From: a virus | Virus record (IMG/VR): IMGVR_UViG_3300023210_000031 | Coordinates: 1 to 64,000 of that record | Strand: one strand, 5' to 3' | Length of the DNA: 64,000 bases | In this document: one piece after another, positions 13,975 to 21,518 of the stretch | Position numbering within the stretch: the first letter of the stretch is position 1 | Layout of the letters: each line of letters begins with the position of its first letter | Notes under the pieces: model-generated | The model's input: the letters and a program-made list of their open reading frames with translations, nothing else | Database searches by the model: none | What the model was told of the DNA's origin: nothing | Position numbers and translations under genes: made by a program

Positions 13975-15174
13975 CTAAATAGTTTTTCTGAGCTCTTGCT
14001 CTAGATGCTTGACTAGTTCAGTGACATTCTCAAGCTTTTTGCTTCTCATATATTTCGTAAAGAATTGAATGAAGGGTCTTCGGCGAGGATCTGTCCTAGC
14101 ACTTAGAAAGTCGGTGCCGAACACACTGGCTGCCTCGTTCTTAAACCGAGTGAGCCTTTCCTCAACATCATCGATGTCTTCCTTGGTAACTATCACTTGC
14201 CCTTCCAGGAACTTCCTTCGTAGCTCTCGCTTTTCGGGCTCATCATACTCTGGTAGCGGGTACTCCTCGAAGTTTGGCTTCTTGGACCACTCGTACAAAT
14301 CTGTTTTGACCTCCAGCATGTCCTCTCTCGTCGGGAACCATCTCTCAGATGAAGATGAATTAAAATTGCCGGCTTGAAGCATCTTGGTCAGCTCCATCAG
14401 TGGAGGAAGAAGAGAGTAGGATGTCGCATTCCTTAGCCTTACGTGGAAGGCATCTCGCTCCTTCCCACGATGTGTTCTTTCCTCTGGGTCTATGTCTAAC
14501 TCTTTTCTCATTTTATCGAATTCGTCGTAAGATACTGCTGAGGGCTGGTTGTTCATATAGAACTCACTTTCTTTTTCTTCTGTCGGTATTATCTTTAGAG
14601 GGATCCCGTGGGATTGAGCAAAATCGCTTACCTCTTCTAGAGCTTTGATATCGGCAAATCCAATATCTCGGTTGGGAATGTATTCATATTTTGTCGGCTT
14701 GTCCGATGCAATTGATCCTAGGATACTGTCTGAATCAGTTGCCTTTCCTTTGAGGATCGGAAGGTAGACGACTATCTCTGTAATGTAATCAGCAGCATTC
14801 TCTATCCAAGGATCGTCTGTTATGATCCTATCTTCCATCTCTGACTTGCCGCCTTTAGTTCGATCCCGCCAGTAATCTACTGGTCCGCCCGAATACTTCT
14901 GTCCGATCTTCTTGCCGTCTAGAGTGATACGAGTTTTGCCGTCCTTGACCAAAGGATATCCATGCTTGAAGGCTGATGGGGACCGTGCCGTAGAGAGAAA
15001 GTAGAACTTTCCCTTGCCGATGATCTCTTCAGCATCAGCACCGAAGACACCAGATGTCATAAGTCGGTTGCCTTTGGCGATATCCGATAGTCTACCTAGG
15101 CTGGTGCCGTGATAGACGATATTGCTTATTCCTTCTTCCAGGTGGCTTCGCCAGTTCTCAAACAATAGCTTCAT
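13975..15174 (-). CDS. ADP-ribosyltransferase-like protein with head-targeting-like N terminus
   Basis: 399 residues. The start MKLLFENWRSHLEEG is like the capsid-targeting peptides of T4 internal head proteins, ending in the L-x-E type site cut by prohead protease. The next 120 residues follow an ART pattern: IVYHGTSLGRLSDIAKGN (His 22), FYFLSTARSPSAF, ITLDGKKI, PVDYW and EMEDRI (Glu 112/114) before an exposed strand. The C-terminal 200 residues are charged and helical. If right, it is an injected ART like T4 Alt that modifies host proteins. Assignment is by motif only. Confidence 0.5.
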   Translation of the reverse strand: MKLLFENWRSHLEEGISNIVYHGTSLGRLSDIAKGNRLMTSGVFGADAEEIIGKGKFYFLSTARSPSAFKHGYPLVKDGKTRITLDGKKIGQKYSGGPVDYWRDRTKGGKSEMEDRIITDDPWIENAADYITEIVVYLPILKGKATDSDSILGSIASDKPTKYEYIPNRDIGFADIKALEEVSDFAQSHGIPLKIIPTEEKESEFYMNNQPSAVSYDEFDKMRKELDIDPEERTHRGKERDAFHVRLRNATSYSLLPPLMELTKMLQAGNFNSSSSERWFPTREDMLEVKTDLYEWSKKPNFEEYPLPEYDEPEKRELRRKFLEGQVIVTKEDIDDVEERLTRFKNEAASVFGTDFLSARTDPRRRPFIQFFTKYMRSKKLENVTELVKHLEQELRKTI

Positions 15175-15179
15175 AGCTC

Positions 15180-15503
15180 TTACTCGCTAGCAGGCTTCTT
15201 CCTGCCTGGCTTCGTTGGTTCCAAGGGAGATGCTCCAGCCACACCATCAAGGTGCTTCTTTATCATGTCCATGACGGATGGATCCTGGAGCACATACTGG
15301 ACGGCTTGGCGGATACGATCATCTTCATTGCTGGGGGCAGTTTTGCCGGAGTTCTTGAAGTCGGGAGAGCCTTTAAGCGGTGGTCCTACCCTGGGCTCTT
15401 CCTCTGATTCTATAGACGAGAAGTAAGCCTTCACTTCCTCGGGAGACATTTTCTGTAACTGCTGCTTTGATAGAGAGCCGTTACCTTCAATTATTATTCT
15501 CAT
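15180..15503 (-). CDS. Hypothetical, partly disordered protein
   Basis: 107 residues from MRIIIEGNGSLSKQQLQ; the longer frame to 15569 runs through the microprotein gene and is rejected. It has a helix with KMSPEEVKAYFSS, a disordered Pro/Gly middle, a second helix, and a basic tail (KPGRKKPASE). No ribosome binding site is visible: the late-type element ACTATTTAT ends only 5 bases before ATG, so the mRNA may be leaderless or come from upstream. It may be a head or scaffold-type protein. Confidence 0.55.
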   Translation of the reverse strand: MRIIIEGNGSLSKQQLQKMSPEEVKAYFSSIESEEEPRVGPPLKGSPDFKNSGKTAPSNEDDRIRQAVQYVLQDPSVMDMIKKHLDGVAGASPLEPTKPGRKKPASE

Positions 15504-15508
15504 AATAT

Positions 15509-15517
15509 ATAAATAGT
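15509..15517 (-). promoter_or_regulatory. Late-type promoter element
   Basis: Minus strand ACTATTTAT directly before the 15180-15503 gene, which leads into the ART-like gene. It matches the elements at 31715, 34851, 35581 and 60703. It is only 5 bases from the ATG. Confidence 0.45.
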
Positions 15518-15546
15518 CTTTCAAGCAGCAAAACCCCGATTTATAT

Positions 15547-15627
15547 CTACCACAAATAGTAGGCAACACAGCCTGCTAGAATCAGATAGCCTACAAAGAA
15601 AACGATTCCGAATGTTTCTACTACCAT
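15547..15627 (-). CDS. 26-residue membrane microprotein
   Basis: ATG 15627 to TAG 15547, the ATG sharing one base with the upstream TGA (TGATG). The product is MVVETFGIVFFVGYLILAGC plus VAYYLW, a single membrane helix with almost no soluble part. Coupled translation with the Smr-domain gene is likely. Confidence 0.55.
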   Translation of the reverse strand: MVVETFGIVFFVGYLILAGCVAYYLW

Positions 15628-15902
15628 CAGTCCAGCTCTTCTAGGTCAATGACAAGCTTGCCCGCCTCGTCCGTAGCTGGCTGCCTAATAGACATAAAGC
15701 CCATGTAGTCTACCACATTATTCACAACATCCCTCATAGCACTGCTGTTGCCCGTAATGACTTCCACAGGCATCCTTTTTTTGTCCATGCTCTTATAGAG
15801 GAAGGCGGATAGCACTTCCGGAACATCAGCATGGCTAACCTTGTGGAGGTCTAAGATTCTTCCCTTATATTTCTTTAGTTTACTTTTCTTTATCGGTTTC
15901 AT
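15627..15902 (-). CDS. Smr-domain-like protein
   Basis: 91 residues. After a basic N terminus, ILDLHKVSHADVPEVLSAFL matches the Smr start (L-D-L-H-G), and VEVITGNSSAMRDVVNN matches the V-x-I-I-H/T-G-x-G-S block; the C terminus ends in a beta strand (KLVIDL). Smr domains bind branched DNA or act as endoribonucleases. The usual second Gly of the TGKG loop is altered (TGNSS). It may act in mRNA cleavage or mismatch processing. Confidence 0.65.
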   Translation of the reverse strand: MKPIKKSKLKKYKGRILDLHKVSHADVPEVLSAFLYKSMDKKRMPVEVITGNSSAMRDVVNNVVDYMGFMSIRQPATDEAGKLVIDLEELD

Positions 15903-15908
15903 ATTATC

Positions 15909-16553
15909 TCACTTTCTAAAAGTCTTTACTTCTTTCTCTCTGAACTTCGTGAATCGTCGGCTTTCGAAAAACCGATTTCCGTATTTCACCTCTCCCGTTA
16001 TGGAATACCCGGCATACCACCTTCCCCCTTTACAAGGGTCAACCTCGTCCATCACTTTGGTGACCACGAATTGCAACCCCCTTAGATTCCAGCGAGAGCC
16101 GCTACCTTGTCGAGACTCAACCAAGTCGCCCAGACTAAACTTGGGCTCAGCATCAGAAGCTTCCAGCCATCGAACAAAATACTTATTCTGGGTCATTCTA
16201 TCGAAGTCTCGGCGAGTTGGGATGTGCCCATCTCGGTCTTTACAGTAGGCAATTCGTTGCCTGTAATAGTAAAGTGAGTTGGTACTATCAAAATAGCCGA
16301 CTGCCTTTTCAAACAATTCCCTCTTTTGTTCCGATGCTAAATATTCATCTTCCCAGTTGTCATCTGGAAGAATGTAGTCCCTCTCCCACATCTCAACCAT
16401 GGCAGTCTGCTTGGTGCTCAATTCACCCTTCTGGGAATGTTGCCTTAGCAGTGACTTGGCTATGCCGATGCTATTCCAGTTCCCTTGGCGCTCAAATACG
16501 GTCAGACATTCTTTGATTCTCTCTGGAATGGTATCGTCCTTTATTCGAACCAT
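15909..16553 (-). CDS. Hypothetical protein with SH3-like C terminus
   Basis: 214 residues from MVRIKDDTIPERIK; AGGAAG lies about 8 bases upstream and the longer frame overlaps the next gene. The N-terminal 120 residues are helical with many aromatic and charged positions. From residue 145 the segment PKFSLGDLVESRQ, LRGLQFVVTKV, GRWYAGYSI repeats the small barrel signature of this phage. So the barrel occurs here as a fused domain. Function unknown. Confidence 0.6.
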   Translation of the reverse strand: MVRIKDDTIPERIKECLTVFERQGNWNSIGIAKSLLRQHSQKGELSTKQTAMVEMWERDYILPDDNWEDEYLASEQKRELFEKAVGYFDSTNSLYYYRQRIAYCKDRDGHIPTRRDFDRMTQNKYFVRWLEASDAEPKFSLGDLVESRQGSGSRWNLRGLQFVVTKVMDEVDPCKGGRWYAGYSITGEVKYGNRFFESRRFTKFREKEVKTFRK

Positions 16554-16852
16554 GTTTCGATCTTCCTGCTTCTCTCGGGAGTAAGTAGCTCTGCTTTCTT
16601 GACAGAGGCAGTACACTTATACTTTCGAGGCTGAAGGTACCACTCGTCTGGTCCTTCTTCAACAAATGGACCTATGATCATTCCGTTAGCCCACATTCGA
16701 AGCTCTACAAGATCAAAAGGGCAGTGGGTGCTGTTGTACAGTGCCACAATGTTCTGAAGCTGCCGCTTTCCTCGCTCCCACACACTATGATCATCACTAT
16801 AGTTATAATACCAGTCGTGTCCTTTTAGCTTTTTTTTGAAGTCCTGCTTCAT
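16541..16852 (-). CDS. Hypothetical protein
   Basis: 103 residues from MKQDFKKKLKGHDWYYN. The longer frame would overlap a membrane-protein gene and is rejected. Mixed alpha/beta with WANGMIIGPFVEEG and a basic segment YLQPRKYKC. It overlaps its neighbours by 13 bases and 1 base. No family recognised. Confidence 0.55.
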   Translation of the reverse strand: MKQDFKKKLKGHDWYYNYSDDHSVWERGKRQLQNIVALYNSTHCPFDLVELRMWANGMIIGPFVEEGPDEWYLQPRKYKCTASVKKAELLTPERSRKIETWFE

Positions 16853-17085
16853 TATCGTATCCCTTCTTTTCTCGCGAGATATAATCCCGCTAAGGTTGTT
16901 GTTGCTCCGCCACATACAGGAAGCACTAGCCAGTTCCACCAGACCACATCAATTCCCAGGATGCCCGAGAGGTGGAGTCCCTTTATCCCTATCAACAAAA
17001 TGAGAATGAAGAGAGACCAAAAGAAGAAGTCCAGAATAACTAATGCCTTAAGCTTGCCGCTCATATATTTCAACTTCTTACTCAT
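16852..17085 (-). CDS. Small two-helix membrane protein
   Basis: 77 residues from MSKKLKYMSGKLKALV; the ATG at 17085 has GAGGAG 8 bases upstream. Two hydrophobic segments: VILDFFFWSLFILILLIGI and WWNWLVLPVCGGATTTLAGL, followed by a short basic end. It could be a holin or envelope protein; there is no family match. Confidence 0.6.
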   Translation of the reverse strand: MSKKLKYMSGKLKALVILDFFFWSLFILILLIGIKGLHLSGILGIDVVWWNWLVLPVCGGATTTLAGLYLARKEGIR

Positions 17086-17087
17086 TT

Positions 17088-17327
17088 TCATTTCTCCTCT
17101 GTTTGATATAATCGTGACCATTCTTCACAAAGATCAATTGTTGCCATTTGACCATATGCTTGTGCCATCAATACCCACAAAATCTTCTTTACTTCGTCGG
17201 TCTCAATGGTGTCTGAGCCTTCGTTCATAACAATTTCGCTAATACCATTAGCGAATGGGATAGGGTTTATTGGAAATGATGTATCGAACATGGCTTTAGT
17301 AATCTTTTTTCTTGTTTCGTTAGTCAT
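17088..17327 (-). CDS. Hypothetical helical protein
   Basis: 79 residues, starting MTNETRKKITKAMFDTSF and ending RLYQTEEK. Two predicted helices are separated by a Pro-rich turn (INPIPFANGI). The TGA abuts the start of the membrane protein gene. No family recognised. Confidence 0.55.
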   Translation of the reverse strand: MTNETRKKITKAMFDTSFPINPIPFANGISEIVMNEGSDTIETDEVKKILWVLMAQAYGQMATIDLCEEWSRLYQTEEK

Positions 17328-17331
17328 GTCT

Positions 17332-17616
17332 CTATCCGTTCGCCAAAATGTTTTCTAGTTCTTCCTGATCGACATCGAACCTTTCCCAGTTGGAAGGCAG
17401 ATCTTTCACATAAGAGTTGATGTGTCCGGAGGTGGTTCGAGTTCGGATTTGCTTGCCTTTCTCGTTTGCTCCGTTAGTGATGAACACCACCGGCTTTTGC
17501 CCAGCGACATAGTTAGTATGAACCACTACTGGGGTTTCGTATGAAAACAGGATAGTATGCTTGCTTGTCTTGATCTCAGTTTGGTTTGACCCGAGTGTTG
17601 TAAGTTTGAGTGACAT
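17332..17616 (-). CDS. Conserved small phage protein, substrate-mimic type repeat family
   Basis: 94 residues from MSLKLTTLGSNQTEIKT (AAGGGA 9 bases upstream; the longer frame crosses the promoter). The pattern N-Q-T-E-I, ILFSYETPVVVHT, PVVFITNG, TSGHINSYVKDL is that of a common phage family that carries a short beta sheet and a conserved final helix. Its role is unknown. First gene of the operon driven from 17651-17679. Confidence 0.6.
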   Translation of the reverse strand: MSLKLTTLGSNQTEIKTSKHTILFSYETPVVVHTNYVAGQKPVVFITNGANEKGKQIRTRTTSGHINSYVKDLPSNWERFDVDQEELENILANG

Positions 17617-17650
17617 AGTGGTGATCCCTTTCGCTTGATGTTGTAGGATC

Positions 17651-17679
17651 ATCGTAACACAGAGAGATCACTCTGTCAA
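17651..17679 (-). promoter_or_regulatory. Sigma70-type promoter, GATC in spacer
   Basis: TTGACA (17674-17679), 17-base spacer beginning GAGTGATCTCTC, TACGAT (17651-17656) on the minus strand. The spacer holds the clearest copy of the AGTGATCTCT box. Confidence 0.85.
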
Positions 17680-17761
17680 GAACATAATAACAGTTTTTTT
17701 TACACAGACATATCGGGCACTTACAAGAGCCAGATCTCGTCCCAAAAAAAGTATAACCTTT

Positions 17762-17965
17762 TCAGCTACTTATGTTTTCATCAGCAATATCAGGCACTTC
17801 GGCTGTTTTTTCAAGCCATGGTGATGAAATGATCTCTATGTTCTGCTCTTCGAGCCAATAAACTTCTACGATCTCCGAATACATTCCATCAAAACTATCT
17901 AGCACAATGCCCACCTTTACCCATGGTGTTCTTGGGTAGGCTGTTAGCCGACAGTATTGAACCAA
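17762..17965 (-). CDS. SH3-like small barrel protein, unusual start
   Basis: 67 residues if the TTG at 17965 is used (weak CGAGG upstream). Immediately upstream in frame is TYKRGD, which would complete the usual barrel start (K-R-G-D-L-V-Q-Y), but no ATG/GTG/TTG lies there; only ATA at the end of a run of nine As. KVGIVLDS and IVEVYWLEE are the other barrel strands. Either an ATA start or slippage on the A-run could include the missing strand. Confidence 0.5.
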   Translation of the reverse strand: MVQYCRLTAYPRTPWVKVGIVLDSFDGMYSEIVEVYWLEEQNIEIISSPWLEKTAEVPDIADENISS

Positions 17966-17975
17966 GTCGCCTCGC

Positions 17976-18206
17976 TTATAGGTTATTTTTTTTTCGAGTA
18001 TCAGGAGATACTTCTTGGAGGAAATTTTTCATAGAATCTACATCCGTTCCGAGAGGAGGCTTGAAGAACGGAAAAATAGCATGAATCAACTGAGTCGTCG
18101 AAACAAGAAAGCTTCTCCACGATATTCTTGAAGCCACTCGAAAGTGCTGCCAGTAAGTTTCGCCAACTTCGTTTGGGTGCTTTGTAAATAACTTCCTCAA
18201 CATCAT
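17976..18206 (-). CDS. DUF6356-like small protein
   Basis: 76 residues, MMLRKLFTKHPNEVGETYWQ then HFRVASRISWRSFLVSTTQL and IHAIFPFFKPP. The HP-x2-V-G-E-x-Y-x2-H start and I-H-A-x2-P-F block match a small conserved phage/bacterial family of unknown function (DUF6356 by recollection). The middle is amphipathic and could lie on the membrane. It ends in the A9 run noted for the next gene. Confidence 0.6.
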   Translation of the reverse strand: MMLRKLFTKHPNEVGETYWQHFRVASRISWRSFLVSTTQLIHAIFPFFKPPLGTDVDSMKNFLQEVSPDTRKKNNL

Positions 18207-18394
18207 TCTCCTCCCTTTTCAGATTCTGGGTGGATATAAATCACCTCTTCTTTCCTAAAAGCTTCTTGCCACCATGCACCCTTCACAATGATCTCTTCAC
18301 CTTGCAAGTCAATGATCATTCCTACACTTGGAATCTTCTGGAGGGTTACTTGAACCATATCGCCAACTGCCGGGTGCCAATCGTCACTAGTCAT
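18203..18394 (-). CDS. SH3-like small barrel protein
   Basis: 63 residues from MTSDDWHPAVGDMVQVTLQK; AGGA lies 5 bases before ATG 18394. The barrel signature is clear: VGDMVQV, SVGMIIDL, EIIVKGAWW. The longer frame overlaps the membrane protein and is rejected. It overlaps both neighbours by a few bases. Confidence 0.6.
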   Translation of the reverse strand: MTSDDWHPAVGDMVQVTLQKIPSVGMIIDLQGEEIIVKGAWWQEAFRKEEVIYIHPESEKGGE

Positions 18395-18641
18395 AGTTCC
18401 TGAGTCTCTCTCGGATGGCATTCGATAGCCTCGTAAGATTGAAAAACACTGCTGCACCATTTATCGAGAGCAATAGCCCTAGAAAAAGGACATTTGTCAC
18501 TGTAGCGACATCATGGCTGACTATCATAGCCACCCCCTCAAGACAAATGAACAAGCAAAAAAGACTCACAGCAAGAAGAAGGACTGATATCCCCACCTCA
18601 CATCTCTTTTTCATACCGATCATTTTTTCAAAAATTTTCAT
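18387..18641 (-). CDS. Small two-helix membrane protein
   Basis: 84 residues from MKIFEKMIGMKKRCEVG (GGAGG 7 bases upstream). Two membrane segments: ISVLLLAVSLFCLFICLEGV and VTNVLFLGLLLSINGAAVFF, with basic residues before the first and after the second. Similar in layout to the 16852-17085 protein but not clearly a paralog. Function unknown. Confidence 0.6.
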   Translation of the reverse strand: MKIFEKMIGMKKRCEVGISVLLLAVSLFCLFICLEGVAMIVSHDVATVTNVLFLGLLLSINGAAVFFNLTRLSNAIRERLRNYD

Positions 18642-18888
18642 CTGATTTCCTCCCATTTGATGCTCGCCAGCTTTCGTGATACCTGGCATCGTAATAGATC
18701 ATACTTGATGGCTCTCTCTTTCGAGGTGTCATGTACGACTCAACCCATTCTCTCAAATCATACAGTTCTTCTCGCTGCCCAATAAGTTCTGGGTCTCTGT
18801 CGAATCGTAGTTTCCTATCGATAGCCTCAATAGAACTGCCAAGCTCTTGTAAAATTAGTTCAGAGTTACATGTGTAAAGGTTATACAT
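18628..18888 (-). CDS. Small helical hypothetical protein
   Basis: 86 residues, starting MYNLYTCNSELILQELGSS. It is mainly helical, with ELIGQREELYDLREWVESY and a basic end. It lies 4 bases after the fibre gene and overlaps the membrane-protein gene by 14 bases. No family recognised. Confidence 0.55.
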   Translation of the reverse strand: MYNLYTCNSELILQELGSSIEAIDRKLRFDRDPELIGQREELYDLREWVESYMTPRKREPSSMIYYDARYHESWRASNGRKSDENF

Positions 18889-18891
18889 TTT

Positions 18892-20253
18892 CTATTCCTC
18901 TTCTATGAATGATTCGCCCGTGAGCTCTTCCAGTTTCCTAATCATCTTTTCCATTTTGATTCTGACAACCTTGCCAGTTTTTGAGTTTCTAGAATAGTAT
19001 TGCCATTCGCCATCAGTGTCGTGTGGAGAGATTTGTGTTTCATTGCCAGAAGAGTCCTTGACATACATCTCGCCCGATTTGGCATACAATACCGCTGAAT
19101 CTGATGGAGTGGAAGGCTCAGTGGTGTCCTTTGCCTTAAAGAGGGATGTCGATAGAGTTCCAGCTTTTGCTATGTCCAAAGAGCCATTCACACTCACAAG
19201 GCTGCCCCTGGCTCTAAGGAGGGATTCGCTATCGTCAGAATCTACTCTCAGGCAAGACTCCGGGAGTTCAAAGACATTGATATCTCCATCGTGGTATGCT
19301 GTCCAGAAAACTTTACCAGTAGTGCTTTCAACATCGATTCCATAAGCAGTGGTGCTCGATACGAGTAGTTCAACCTGTGTCCCCCCATCCATATCAGCAC
19401 GGTATACTCCTCGGTCAGCAGTGGCTCCGCTATGGGTCCAGTATACCTTCCTAGTGCTAATGTCCAAAGAGAGGTGTAGGGGTCCAGTTCCTGGGTCTGA
19501 AACCACAGATTCAATCGTGCCGCCTGCCATTGGAGCTTTCTGTATCTTATCGGTACTGCCATCATTAGTCCAATACATCATGCCGTTAGCAATATCGAGA
19601 GCGATGTCTCTAGGCATACCGGCTGAACTTACAGTCGCCACCACCTCGGCACTACTTCCATCCATCGTCGCTCGCCAGATTTTGTCCGAACTGTTTTCTA
19701 CCCAATACATCATATTTGAGGCAGTATCAAGAGCGAGTCCATAGTAAGTGTGGCTCGTGCTTTCAATCAAAGTCTCTTCATTCGAGCCGTCCAGATCTGC
19801 TCGCTTGATTCTTCCGGAGGCAGGAGATGAGGTGTATTCCGTCCAATATATCTTGGAAGCGGATTCATCCACATCAACACTGTGTCCGGCACTCGATAGG
19901 GTCACCAGTGTAGTCATCGAGTCGCCCTCTATTGAGATGCTCCTAATCCTCTGCCCCGTCAATTCGGCAAAGAATACTTTGCCAACTGATGGCACTGCCT
20001 TGACTCCAACTGGCTTTGTTGCAGAAGCAAATAAAGTTTGCTGCCCGACCAGTGTGAGTTCAGTAGTGGGATCGGTGGCGTAAATCTCTGGGGCTGTGAT
20101 AGAGCCATTGACTTTTATCTCCCCCTCGATGGCGAGCGAACCCGTTACCTGGATTACATCATCTGACGTGTTACCTAGCTTTACCTTTCCGTCATCGGTA
20201 AGCTGGAACCCATAAGTCCCGTCGCCTCCATCTTTGTATCCTATTCCTGCCAT
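18892..20253 (-). CDS. Virion fibre-like protein with YWTD beta-propeller
   Basis: 453 residues. The N terminus resembles phage fibre attachment regions (VTGSLAIEGEIKVNGSITAP). Residues about 90-330 contain five LDL-receptor-type repeats ending in K/M-(I/V/M)-(Y/F)-W-T/V: KIYWTEYT, MMYWVENS, MMYWTNDG, KVYWTHSG, KVFWTAYH, each followed by R-A-D-L/M-D-G-type strands. This gives a YWTD propeller. The C terminus (LYAKSGEMYVKDSSGNETQI, then a helix RIKMEKMIRKLEELTG) matches phage structural proteins. The propeller may bind a host receptor. GGAGGG precedes the start. Confidence 0.7.
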   Translation of the reverse strand: MAGIGYKDGGDGTYGFQLTDDGKVKLGNTSDDVIQVTGSLAIEGEIKVNGSITAPEIYATDPTTELTLVGQQTLFASATKPVGVKAVPSVGKVFFAELTGQRIRSISIEGDSMTTLVTLSSAGHSVDVDESASKIYWTEYTSSPASGRIKRADLDGSNEETLIESTSHTYYGLALDTASNMMYWVENSSDKIWRATMDGSSAEVVATVSSAGMPRDIALDIANGMMYWTNDGSTDKIQKAPMAGGTIESVVSDPGTGPLHLSLDISTRKVYWTHSGATADRGVYRADMDGGTQVELLVSSTTAYGIDVESTTGKVFWTAYHDGDINVFELPESCLRVDSDDSESLLRARGSLVSVNGSLDIAKAGTLSTSLFKAKDTTEPSTPSDSAVLYAKSGEMYVKDSSGNETQISPHDTDGEWQYYSRNSKTGKVVRIKMEKMIRKLEELTGESFIEEE

Positions 20254-20277
20254 CTTACAATTCCCTCCATTGCTGAA

Positions 20278-20505
20278 TCATTTCACCTCTTCTCTCATTC
20301 GGCAAAGTATGTCGTTATGTGAATCCAAACTAAATTGCTTGCCGTCTTCAGCGATAACCACACTATAGTGCCCCTCTGTATATATGTTTGATAATTCGTG
20401 ATAGCACCTTAGTGCTAAATATCTAAGCTCAAAATGCTCTTGTAGTATTACAGAACTCAGATCTGAATAGGCTGGATGCTCTAATACCACAGTAACACTA
20501 TTCAT
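20278..20505 (-). CDS. Small hypothetical protein
   Basis: 75 residues from MNSVTVVLEHPAYSDLSS; the longer frame overlaps its neighbour. Beta strands at both ends (NSVTVVLEH; HYSVVIAEDGKQFSL) and a helix between (RYLALRCYHELSNI). It lies directly upstream of the fibre gene. No family recognised. Confidence 0.55.
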   Translation of the reverse strand: MNSVTVVLEHPAYSDLSSVILQEHFELRYLALRCYHELSNIYTEGHYSVVIAEDGKQFSLDSHNDILCRMREEVK

Positions 20506-20716
20506 CGATGCCTCCTTGTGCTCGCCTTGCTTCATTCGCTCTCTTGAACATGTCGCCCATATCACTCATGGGATGCACCTCTCTCTTGAAATCTTTTATC
20601 TTCCTGCCCGCTAGAGTGAAGCAATTTTCTATTAAGTCTAACTCTGCAGACAGTGGTCCAACAATCACTTCAGTGGGGCTGGTATAAATTACCATTTCTC
20701 TCTTCTTCTTTGACAT
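20498..20716 (-). CDS. Small hypothetical protein
   Basis: 72 residues, starting MSKKKREMVIYTSPTEVIVG and ending ARRAQGGIDE. Mixed alpha/beta with a basic start and end. It overlaps the microprotein at 20689-20790 by 28 bases and the next gene by 8. Function unknown. Confidence 0.55.
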   Translation of the reverse strand: MSKKKREMVIYTSPTEVIVGPLSAELDLIENCFTLAGRKIKDFKREVHPMSDMGDMFKRANEARRAQGGIDE

Positions 20717-20790
20717 CTTCCAAACTCCTTAATAGTTCTTAGTACAATAAAGGTGGCACCAAGTGCCAGTAGCGAGTAGCAATATATCAT
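20689..20790 (-). CDS. 33-residue membrane microprotein
   Basis: ATG 20790 to TAA 20689, preceded by AGG. MIYCYSLLALGATFIVLRTI is a single membrane helix; the tail KEFGRCQRRREKW is strongly basic. It is read in a different frame over the start of the 20498-20716 gene. One of the microprotein set. Confidence 0.5.
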   Translation of the reverse strand: MIYCYSLLALGATFIVLRTIKEFGRCQRRREKW

Positions 20791-20795
20791 CGGAC

Positions 20796-21044
20796 CTATT
20801 TTTGCTTGTCTCCTATCAACCATCTTAGTGCCGATCTCCTTGTTGAGAACCCATCACTCATACCAAAAATAGATATGCTCTGAGTGGTGGACTCAATTGC
20901 TCGTATGGTGTAGCGACGACTGAACCCAACGATCCTCGATGTAACAAAATACCTCTCTCTGATGATTTCTGTCTCTACCTTAACACCGACTGCCAAAAGT
21001 TCCTTACGACATTCGACCAGTAGATCGTTGTTAGACTTTCTCAA
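20796..21044 (-). CDS. Small basic hypothetical protein
   Basis: 82 residues with alternating strands (VKVETEIIRERYFVTSRIVG) and a C-terminal helix (TRRSALRWLIGDKQK). The high basic content suggests nucleic-acid binding. No motif such as helix-turn-helix can be assigned with confidence. Confidence 0.55.
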   Translation of the reverse strand: MRKSNNDLLVECRKELLAVGVKVETEIIRERYFVTSRIVGFSRRYTIRAIESTTQSISIFGMSDGFSTRRSALRWLIGDKQK

Positions 21045-21062
21045 AGCCTATGGCTCCTCCGC

Positions 21063-21506
21063 TCACACTTCATTTGATTTTATCCAACTTACTTCGATCC
21101 ATCGATTGGATTCCGAATCTGAGTAGCGAACAAAGGTATCTAAAAGACACCTCTTCACCTCTTGCACAGTTGGCATCAGGTATGCCCGAGGGAGCTTCGT
21201 CATATCATATCTATAGCTCCACTCGCCGGCTTCGGCGGATAAGTAAACCCATTCTAAAATACTGTAAGCAACTTGGCGAGCATGAGCGTTTACCTCTTCC
21301 TGTTGCTCTGGGGATACAAAACTCTTCTTGCTCTCCTCTTCCGCGAGAGCCCTCTTCGTAATGTTCATTAGCTTTTCTTTGTCCAGTGTAATGTCTTCTG
21401 GCGGAGTTTCGTAGAGAGCATCGAGCTCCTTCTGTTTTTCTTCTTCGCTTTTTGCTTCCTCTTCATCAAAATAAATATCGAACTCTGTCCAATCGTTAGT
21501 CATCAT
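21063..21506 (-). CDS. Acidic hypothetical protein
   Basis: 147 residues. The N-terminal third is very acidic (FDIYFDEEEAKSEEEKQKEL). The rest is helical, with YSILEWVYLSAEAGEWSYRY. It belongs to the operon ending in the fibre gene. It may be a fibre-assembly or head protein; nothing specific is seen. Confidence 0.55.
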   Translation of the reverse strand: MMTNDWTEFDIYFDEEEAKSEEEKQKELDALYETPPEDITLDKEKLMNITKRALAEEESKKSFVSPEQQEEVNAHARQVAYSILEWVYLSAEAGEWSYRYDMTKLPRAYLMPTVQEVKRCLLDTFVRYSDSESNRWIEVSWIKSNEV

Positions 21507-21518
21507 GATACTTTCCTT

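Noticed and set aside
13976-13983. ACTATTTA late-type element before the 13773-13964 gene
   Set aside because: It coincides with the last codons and stop of the ART-like gene and is too close to the next ATG. Probably chance.
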